64,000 nucleotides of DNA from Hirudinaria manillensis. Its lineage: Eukaryota > Annelida > Clitellata > Hirudinida > Hirudinidae. How positions within the stretch are numbered: the stretch's first letter is position 1; each line of letters begins with the position of its first letter. Under the pieces are notes generated by a model, which saw only the letters and a list, made by a program, of their open reading frames with translations, ran no database searches and was not told the DNA's origin. Made by a program: the position numbers and the translations under genes. This document shows, in pieces, positions 56,595 to 64,000 of this stretch. The stretch spans positions 3,734,535 to 3,798,534 of the forward strand of contig CM067533.1 in the NCBI GenBank assembly GCA_034509925.1, read 5' to 3'.

Positions 56595-59500
56595 TCATGA
56601 AAACGAAGACTGCAGGTCATCTTCGAACATGTCGCAAATTCCCGAACTGTTTTCCATGTCGAGAGCCTCGCAGTCCAACCAATTCATCAGCTCCTTCAAG
56701 TCCTCCTCGTCGTCCTCTTCTTCTTCGTCGCCGTGGATGCGAGGCGGGCCTTCCGATCCGGAAGCGGTCGCCAAGGAAACTGAAAAGAAACCGAAAGTGA
56801 AAACGTCGCTTCGAATTCACGTCCTTGGAGGAGGGGGAGTTTAAACTCACGAGAGGATCCGTCGAGTTCCTGAAACGAGAGGTCGTCGCCGTCGCCGACG
56901 TCAGGAGACGACTTCTGGACGGGGATGGCGATGATCGGTCCGTCGGAACTCGACAGGTGCAACCGGTGGTTCTGCGTGGATCGGAGGAGGATCGAATTGT
57001 TGAGAATTTAATTCTAAATTGAATTGTTGTGAATTAAATGAAATTAACTAAAAAAAATCAGTAACGGTTTTGTTCCTAGGACATCCGAACGAATGTGACT
57101 TTATAATTCAAACAAATCATTTTGAACTTTGTTGCCTTGAGACTGCTTTACGATTTAATAGTAGCAATGACAATAATAATAGTAGTAATAATAATAATAA
57201 TTATAGTAAACTCAAATAAAATTAATAATTTATGAATTAATTTTCTTAAACATCAAGTACTGGTGAACATTGAAAGAGGAAAATAGATGAAATGATTATC
57301 CATGCAAAAGGTGGTTTTTTGCAACTCATAAATCAATTTCAATAAGTCAATATATATATATATATATTCTTTAGTTATTAAAGAGAAGCTTTAAATGGAT
57401 CACTTGTGGGTTAAGTATGCAATATATATATACACACCGCATCCAATATTTCAGATATTAATTTAATAAAAAAGAAGATATGCTGACTCCGGAATGCTTA
57501 ATGTGAAAGGGAATAGCCTGTTATCGTTAATAATACCATTATTATCACTATTATTATCATCATTATTATTATTATAATAACATTATTATTATGCTTATGA
57601 TACCATTATAATAACATTATTATTATGCTTTATGATACCACTATTATTATTATGCTTTATAATACCGTTATAAATTATTACCATGCCCAACAAAATAAAT
57701 AAACAAATCGGAGCAGCAAAGCTCTCATCGAACAACGTCCAAGGAACCAACGTTTTCCGACTCAGACACCTCGACCTTGGTACCCGCAGGTGCCCTGATG
57801 ACCACGACTCTGTACTCCTCGAGGACGTTCAGAAGGTCGTCGTGGGTCACGTAAGCCATCGTGTTGCGAAGTTAAGAAACCCGTCCGGTCGCACGAACGG
57901 CCTTTCGATAAACGTTTACAAACAAATAATAAACGATTTACAAAACGATAAACTTTTGCGCTCCTGCACCGTTAAACGAAGCGGTGCCGATCGGAACGAT
58001 CCGCAAACGACGAAAGGATATTTTTTGTTTTCTTCCGACGAAGCGACTCTTTCGAGATCTCGGGAAGCGATGGACACGAGTTCTTCCAAGGTCTGCTCCT
58101 TCTTCTTGAGCAGTTCGATGTCTGTCGAGTACTTTAGAATCAGTAAAACATTTTAAATCGTTCGTTCGCATTCGTTTCACACGGAACATTAATTATAATT
58201 AGAGAGATTAATCCCTGCAAGGCAACCTTTTCCTGATTCAAAATCACTTAATGCACAATCATTTAAATTTATTTAGCTGATGTTTAACGTGCTCCATTTC
58301 ATCCCAAAGGGATGTAAGGGCACCGACAAATAATACCATCAGACACAAATGCACCATCATTTTCACCTTTTTGATGAATTTTTTGATGCAATTTAAGTTC
58401 AACCAGGTAAAAGAAACAAAGACAAAAAGAACCTAGTTTCATCTGCAGTTTATTCCTTGACGTGGCATTTCTAAATCCTCTGAAAAGAAAAAAATGCGGT
58501 CTCCGACGTCACAATAGATTGAAGAGGGGAAATAATAGCAGAATAACGAGATTAAATTATAAAATATTAATAAAAGCGACGATACGAATGTGCAAATACC
58601 TCCATTGGACTTTGTTTTTGGATATTTTTGTGACGAGTCCGATTCCTTCGAGGACGTTGGTGATGTCGTAAATCCTTCGCTTCTGAACTTTCAGCACCTC
58701 GGATGCGGAGTTCAAGTCCAGAATCTGGAAGATGGAAATTTGAGAAAGTTTTCCAAAAATAACTACTTGCAATAGGATATGCTCGGTTTGCCATAAAATT
58801 GGAACGCTTAATAACAACTCGAAAAGGCCAAACAAAGGTGGATCGGTGACAAAAGATGAAAATTGAATTAAAGTTAATTACAAACTAATTCATGCAATTA
58901 TTAGTTATAAATAAATTAAATACATTTCATCAATAAGTCAATTTGGCAAATTCCCCAAACTATTGAAATCCTGCTTCACAAACCCTCTGCTGAAAAAACC
59001 CAAACCTCGACTTGAATGACATCGGCTCCCTATCATTACCATCTCCAACCCTTCTAAAAAAATCTTGGAACACCTCGTGTTTAGCAGACTCGTGGGTCGC
59101 CAAAACCTGACCAAACTCGAAAGCATCATTCATTCTCGTGAACTCTAACGCCGCCCGTACGCCGACGACGAGCGAGTCTACGGGCACTGCGAGCCCGATC
59201 GAACCGAGGCTCCATCCTCCGGAGTCTCTCGTCGCACGGAAGCCATCGACGACTGGGCATTCGGAAGCCATCTGCAGCCGAATGCTGGCAAAACCGAGGT
59301 AACTATTTGAACTTCCATTGCCGGACGTCTCGACGCTTCTTGCACGGTCTCTTTCATCCGATCCGCACAATTCGTCCACGACCCGAGGTTCAGGCCGGAC
59401 TCGAACTACTCCATGAAAGATACTGATACTGGAAACTCCTCCTCGGAGCTTTCCGACAGGGATCCTCAGAGAAGGTCCCCCATCTTCGAACGTTTCGGCC

Positions 59501-62500
59501 CTTTGAAACCCCTGATGTTCTCCGGGGGTGGGCCGCATCCGGTGATCAGCCGGATGTCCCTGTCGGTTTCCATTGTGCGGACTCGAAGCTTAGGCTTTGG
59601 AAGGCTCTCATTGGCCTCTTTATGCCATCACGTGCCAGACTGGAGCGACTACTGAAAGCTCTCGTTGGCTTCTTTCGTCGCTGCACTCAGTCGCTGAAGC
59701 GACGCCACCTAGCCCCAATGACTCTCAGTGGCCTTCTTTCCGTCATCCCTGCCACCCAACACTATCGACTTGGGCTTTAAATTTCCTTTGCAGCGGCGCG
59801 CGGTAACAGACATTTCCGTCACCGGCTCCGCGCCTCTCGGGCGATGAATTACTTCGGTGGATTTATTCTGACCGGAGATCGGCGGCTTTCTCCGGTCCTT
59901 TCGCTGTGGCATCCGAAGATGTTTCCTTGCCTCTCATTTGCCAGATCCAGAACGAAGCTGCCTCCGCCGCTTCCGACATCTTTGTCATCGTCTTCGTTCT
60001 TTCTCAGCTAGATAGGCCTATTTTCGTGAGGAAAGCGTAAGTCGACTTGCCGACTATGCCCCTTGCGCCAACTTCTATTGGGAAGAGGTCAACTCTGAAC
60101 CCTTTCGCTTCCAGGTCCACCGCCAGATCTGCATACTTTTCCGCTTTCAGCGCATTGCTATATTGCATTCTGTCCTCCCATGGGACCGTCAACTCCACCA
60201 AAATGATGGCATCTGACGACAGTGACATCAACACCATATCGGGCCTCTTGCCACTCTCAATCAGCACCTGGGGATAGTGCCTCATTCCTTCTAAGTCGGC
60301 TGCGACTGTCCAATCGTTTGCCTCTGCAAGGATGTCCTTTCTTGGCGTTTTACATCGCTTTCTACAGAGGTGTGCGTGGCCCTCGCGCAGGAAGTAAATC
60401 TTCCGCTGCTTGGAGATTGCGCGCGAGTTTGCTTTGGTTACTGCTGCTTTGGTGGCCTCACACACTTCTCGAAGGACCTGATTGTGTCGCCACGTATACC
60501 GACCATGGGCAAGGGCGTATGTGCAGTTGCTGAGCACATGATGCAGTGTCTCGGCTCCGTCGCAGAGTCCACATTTGCTGTCTTCTACTAACCCCCACCT
60601 CCTTAAATTGTCCTTGGAAGGCAACTGATCATAAATCGATCTTACCGCAAAGGCCAGCCGGAGCGGAGACAACTTCCATAAGTCGCTCCAGGTAAGGGAC
60701 CGTTGGATCACATCCTCCCAAGTTGTCCACTTACCCTGTTGTGCTAACTGTAATGCCTTTGTGACTCGATCTTGTTCCTCTTTCTGCCTCCTCTCCTGGC
60801 CAATCATCGCACCTCTAGTCGATGAGCTGGCCTGGGACCATTTTTGGAAGTGGTTTCATCCCACTGCGTGAAGGTCTGTATGAATAGGACCTCTTACTTC
60901 TTCGAACATCAGTACATTTATTGAATCGTCGATCTCTTTCTGCGCTCGGAACTTCTTTCCAGATTTGAGCAGTGGATTAACTTCGCGGATCCTGTTGTCC
61001 GCGGAGTTATTGAGCATCTACTGCGGTCGGATTTTGGAGCGTTTGTACTCCTCCACGATGGACCTAAGTGGCAGTCTAAGGCTCGCGCTCCTGCTGTAGA
61101 GGGCAACCGACGACAATGCTGGAGGTAAACCCAGCCATGTCCTGGTGTGCCGATTGATTTTCCTCTCTAACCCCTCGACCGCCGATAGACCAATCTCGTA
61201 GATGGTCAAAGGAGTCTGGGCAGGAGCACAAACTGCAAAAGCCACACTTTGAAACGACCCTGGAGCGGTGCCGCCTCGATCGCTTGCAGCCCCTTACTGG
61301 TTTGCGTGACTATGGCGTTCTTCATGCTCTTGTCGGTGAGCGAGTCGTCAAACATCCTTCCTAGGCTCTTCACAGGCTCCTCGGATACTGTGGGGATTCG
61401 TTGTCCCGCCACCTCGAAGAACGCGTCCCTGCAAATTTTCCCTCTAACCAAAGAGAGACTCCTGGACTTCGCAGGTTTGAAGGCCATACGACACCATCCT
61501 AGCAAGTCGTCCAGCTTGTCCAGGGTTTCCTGAACGACTCGCTTCCTATTCATAATCAGGGTGGTGTCGTCCATGAATGCCTTTATTGGAGGCATGTACA
61601 CACCCTTACCAATGTGCGCCTCTGGAATGTCGGACCCAACTGCCTTCAGTAGGATCTGCATCGCCAGTACGAACAGGGTCGGAGAGATCGCACACCCCAT
61701 GGCTATCCCGACCTGCAGAGGAACCCATTTCGTCGTGTATGCTTGGGTGGAGAAACGCATCATGAACCCGTTAAAATATTCCTGGAGGATACGGATAACG
61801 GGCTGAGGCACATGGTGTGCCTCCAACGTCTTCCACAAGAGTTGATGCGGCACCGACCCATATGCGTTTGCTAGGTCCAGCCACACTACGTACAGACTCA
61901 ACCGGCCCCTCCTGGCCCTCTGGATCGCCTCCCATATCATGGAGGTGTGTTCGATGCAACCAGGTACACCTGGAACTCCTCCCTTTTGGAGAGATATGTC
62001 AACGTACTGGTTAGCCATCACAAACTCTGTGAGCCTCGATGCCATTATGGAGAAGAATATCTTCCCCTCTACATTCAGCAGTGATATGGGTCTGAATTGA
62101 TTCAGATCCCTGGAGTCTTTCTCCTTTGGAATATAGATGCCCTCTGCCTTTTTCCACTCATCGTGGATCGTGGCGGAAGACCACGCCCCCTCGACGAGGG
62201 AATACAGCAGATATAGTGTCTTGGGGCATCTCTTGTACAGGAGATATGGAACTCCATTGGGTCCTGGCGCTGAGCGGTTTCTTGCTTTTCTAACGACTCT
62301 TCTCACCTCCTCGAGCGAAGGAGACGCCATACAAAAGGGGCTGGCTGGCAGCGGCACCGCCGGAATGTCCAGCCTTTCCTGAAGAGCCTCGTGCTGGAGG
62401 AGGTCACTATAGGTTCTGACTAAGTGTTCCTCCAGTTCCTCCTCGGCTGGGACCATGGGGGCATATATCGTAGTCCGGTGAAGTAGCGGTCGTTTTATCG

Positions 62501-63668
62501 CGCGGGTCGCTAGCCCAATCGCGACCTCGTCTTTCCGAGACGTCACCTGTCTTTCCAGGTCGCCACCAGGCTCTCCTGGTTGTCCCTCGGTCTATTCCCG
62601 AGTGCCAAATGGCCATTGCCGTGGTATAGATACTGGAAACTCCTCCTCGGAGCTTTCCGACAGGGATCCTCAGAGAAGGTCCCCCATCTTCGAACGTTTC
62701 GGCCCTTTGAAACCCCTGACGTTCTCCGGGGGTGGGCCGCATCCGGTGATCAGCCGGATGTCCCTGTCGGTTTCCATTGTGCGGACTCGAAGCTTAGGCT
62801 TTGGAAGGCTCTCATTGGCCTCTTTATGCCATCACGTGCCAGACTGGAGCGACTACTGAAAGCTCTCGTTGGCTTCTTTCGTCGCTGCACTCACGCCAAA
62901 AGGAAACAATGATGACATCATAGGCATCCCATTCTCATTCAAGGTCCACCAAAATGCTCATTGATGCTCCAGGACTGACCTCAGCAACTCAATGTTGGTA
63001 GGTCTCCCTTCCTGTCACCTTGAGCAGACGTGATGAGTCTTCAAAGCCAAAATTTTTCTTCAACAAGAGGAAATTCGACCATGGTTATACTAGCTACATC
63101 TTTCAACGTGATTGCTTCACCATCGCACAAGGGTTCAGGTGTGGCTCGTCCAAGGAAGATGAAAACTCAGACCCACAACGAGAGGCTCCCTCTTCCAGCC
63201 AGATTCGCCACACCAGATGGCAGGTCTATCAAAGACCTCCCTTTTCAGCGAAAGCCACCCCCGGTTATCCAGCGGCCTTGAAGTCCTCCGGACATATGCC
63301 ACTCAAAAAACTGTTATTATTATTATTATTATTAAATTGAATATACTTCATCAATCAGTTAGCATAAGTCTGACAGCAAAAGCATGTGCTTCCTTATAAA
63401 AAACTTAAATGTTCTTTTAAATCTTTAAATTTTTAATTCAACATTGTTTTCTTAACTTTTCAAATTGTTTTTATTATTATTTTTGTTTAAATTTTATTAA
63501 GTTGTCAAATTGTATTTAATAAACTTATAAAGCAAAGAAAAGAAAATGAAATTAATAATTCATAATGAATAAATAATTCATTAACTTTATCGTGGGCACA
63601 ATGGAGGAGGCTCATGAATTTCCTGGTCAGAACGCCAAGAGACGTGTCACTCCTGCTCTTCTCGCATT
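56595..63668 (-). CDS. E2F: E2F4/5-type transcription factor, partial at the right edge
   Basis: Cell-cycle transcription factor that pairs with DP and is held by pRB-family pocket proteins. Exons read downward: 63586-63668 ([17 protein letters not shown], human SLGLLTTKFVSLLQ); 58600-58724 ([18 protein letters not shown], the DNA-recognition helix); 58443-58489 ([15 protein letters not shown]); about 58022-58145 (dimerisation coil [13 protein letters not shown]); about 57750-57860 ([13 protein letters not shown] and [12 protein letters not shown], marked box); about 56850-56975 ([15 protein letters not shown]); 56595-56785, an acidic C-terminus with [11 protein letters not shown], matching the pocket-binding EGVCDLFD motif of E2F4/5. 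The first exon has an acceptor at 63669, so the start codon is further right, beyond or near the window end. One junction (58443 to 58145) is off by one base as I read it. The DNA-binding domain is split by a 4.9-kb retroelement-filled intron. Confidence 0.9.
57539..57668. repeat. ATT-rich imperfect tandem repeat
   Basis: Units of about 40-45 bp containing ATTATTATTATGCTTTATGA and variants are repeated about three times inside an E2F intron. Confidence 0.6.
57861..58021 (-). other. U12-type AT-AC intron in E2F
   Basis: The intron begins ATATCCTTT, the exact U12 donor. It has a consensus branch site TTCTTAAC (57871-57878) and ends TTCGCAACAC, with the branch A about 11 nt from the junction. 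Splicing here joins EENK to MAYVTHDD in frame, where no AG acceptor exists. It is spliced by the minor spliceosome, which limits expression speed. Confidence 0.9.
58960..59424 (-). other. GC-rich open frame of unknown origin in an E2F intron
   Basis: About 150 codons are open on the minus strand, in frame with the retroelement 3' end just to the right. They contain [40 protein letters not shown] and [18 protein letters not shown], ending at 58960. Composition is far more GC-rich than the intron around it, so it is probably a fragment of a mobile element or a retroposed gene. No family is recognised, and no start codon of its own is evident. Confidence 0.35.
60004..60807 (-). pseudogene. C-terminal part with restriction-like endonu­clease domain
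   Basis: The 267-codon frame has the zinc knuckle [17 protein letters not shown] (C-x2-C-x8-H-x4-C), [11 protein letters not shown], and the endonuclease core RPDMVLMSL followed by VELTVPWED and [11 protein letters not shown], the PD-x14-E plus ELTVPWE pattern of RLE retrotransposons. The domain itself is intact, but it is separated from the reverse transcriptase by a frameshift near 61210, a TAG at about 61018 and a further break before 60807. Confidence 0.8.
61206..62546 (-). pseudogene. Reverse transcriptase fragment of copy B
   Basis: A 446-codon frame lacking its N-terminus. It has the RT motifs [65 protein letters not shown] and FMDDTTL (both catalytic Asp). The frame is lost after [11 protein letters not shown], where the next segment continues in another frame. 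The same break is present in copy A. Confidence 0.85.
62629..62893 (-). mobile_element. 3'-end fragment (C) of the same retrotransposon family
   Basis: It is 265 bp and almost identical to 59426-59690 in the same orientation, ending at the same GTTTCCAGTATC terminus. Copy B begins at the very next base, so C and B lie head to tail. Confidence 0.85.
62894..63325 (+). mobile_element. Possible 3' end of another retroelement with (TTA)n tail
   Basis: GC-richer DNA with plus-strand coding-like stretches ([16 protein letters not shown]) in broken frames. It ends at CACTCAAAAAACTG followed by (TTA)n (63311-63335) and a sharp return to AT-rich sequence. This is the pattern of a non-LTR element 3' end. 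The family is unknown. Confidence 0.35.
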
Positions 63669-64000
63669 CTGTTGACATTCATTTGCATAAACAATTATTT
63701 AAATATTCATGCAGAACATTCATTAATTATTCATGTTGAAAACAAAAGGGATTTACAATAAGAACGATTCAGAAGGAAATTTCCGAGATCAAACATTAAA
63801 CTAGAAAAATATTCAAACCAAATTTCACATAAATAAATTCATAAACATTATTTACATGTGATTGTAAAATTTCGGTAATTTTCACGATATACAACATGAA
63901 TAAATAAATGAATTATCATAAAATATGACTATTTCCCATCTATATTTGACAAACTGTATACAAACAAAAATGAATTATTTCAAGATGATGATTTGAAACA
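63669..64000. other. E2F intron or upstream DNA at the window edge
   Basis: AT-rich DNA upstream of an E2F splice acceptor. No first exon with an ATG in phase was recognised, so the E2F start probably lies outside the window. Confidence 0.4.

Larger units (their letters stand above)
59425..62628 (-). mobile_element. RLE retrotransposon copy (B), 5'-truncated, in E2F intron
   Basis: Minus-strand copy with reverse transcriptase (61206-62546), connecting region in broken frames, endonuclease (60004-60807) and about 580 bp of 3' region ending GTTTCCAGTATC at 59425. Its 5' end joins directly to the 3' terminus of another copy at 62628/62629. It belongs to the same family as copy A at 47814-49290, and is inactive because of frameshifts and stops. 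Confidence 0.85.

Noticed and set aside
59425..62893. Direct repeats at both ends of copy B read as LTRs
   Set aside because: The repeated 265-bp block is better explained as the common 3' end of two head-to-tail copies; the reverse transcriptase and endonuclease are of the non-LTR RLE type, and copy A shows the same 3' end alone.

Overview
This is a window of an animal nuclear genome. The genes are split by AT-rich GT-AG introns, many only 50-100 bp long. One intron is of the U12 AT-AC class, which argues against nematodes. The genes are ordinary bilaterian ones: ciliary IFT54, vesicle-sorting SPE39/VIPAS39, mitoribosomal mS22, an ERG potassium channel, E2F, a globin and death-fold proteins. 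Background DNA is very AT-rich and full of simple repeats. Retroelements and one island near 9 kb stand out as GC-rich. An invertebrate with a compact genome fits best; I cannot decide the phylum.

Layout, left to right. TELO2 (+, 10-2421) faces VIPAS39 (-, 3236-8021); a 624-bp pogo/Tigger-type element sits in a VIPAS39 intron. A GC-rich block with broken reading frames of unknown origin lies at 8.8-9.8 kb. A CARD-domain gene (+, 10249-12097) converges on MRPS22 (-, 12236-14119). Next come a roughly 1,890-residue ankyrin-repeat plus death-domain gene (-, 15502-21651) and TRAF3IP1/IFT54 (-, 22928-26613), which has a perfect RFX X-box 81 bp upstream of its start. From 26.7 to 37.5 kb the DNA is mostly intergenic and repeat-rich, with one clear gene: a globin whose N-terminus carries a myristoylation-type motif (+, 30930-33150). 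A nearly intact restriction-like-endonuclease (RLE) retrotransposon (-, 37528-41495) lies between (TAA)n tracts and is broken by a single in-frame TAG. After it come a small two-zinc-finger gene, an unidentified 11-plus-exon gene (-, 43473-46989), and a degraded copy of a second RLE retrotransposon family (47.8-49.3 kb).

The right end holds a small membrane-protein ORF, RRP1 (+, 50273-51723), an ERG-type KCNH channel lacking the PAS domain (-, 51828-55954) with a palindromic CRE just upstream, and an E2F4/5-type gene (-, 56595 to at least 63668). The E2F DNA-binding domain is split by a 4.9-kb intron filled with two more pieces of the second retrotransposon family joined head to tail. Another E2F intron is a textbook U12 AT-AC intron.

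Neighbouring genes do not form a pathway. The organisation is notable for very tight convergent pairs (CARD gene/MRPS22, RRP1/KCNH) and for two death-fold genes flanking MRPS22. Exon-intron structures were read by eye from reading frames, splice dinucleotides and remembered family sequences. Protein identifications rest on remembered orthologue sequences, not on searches.
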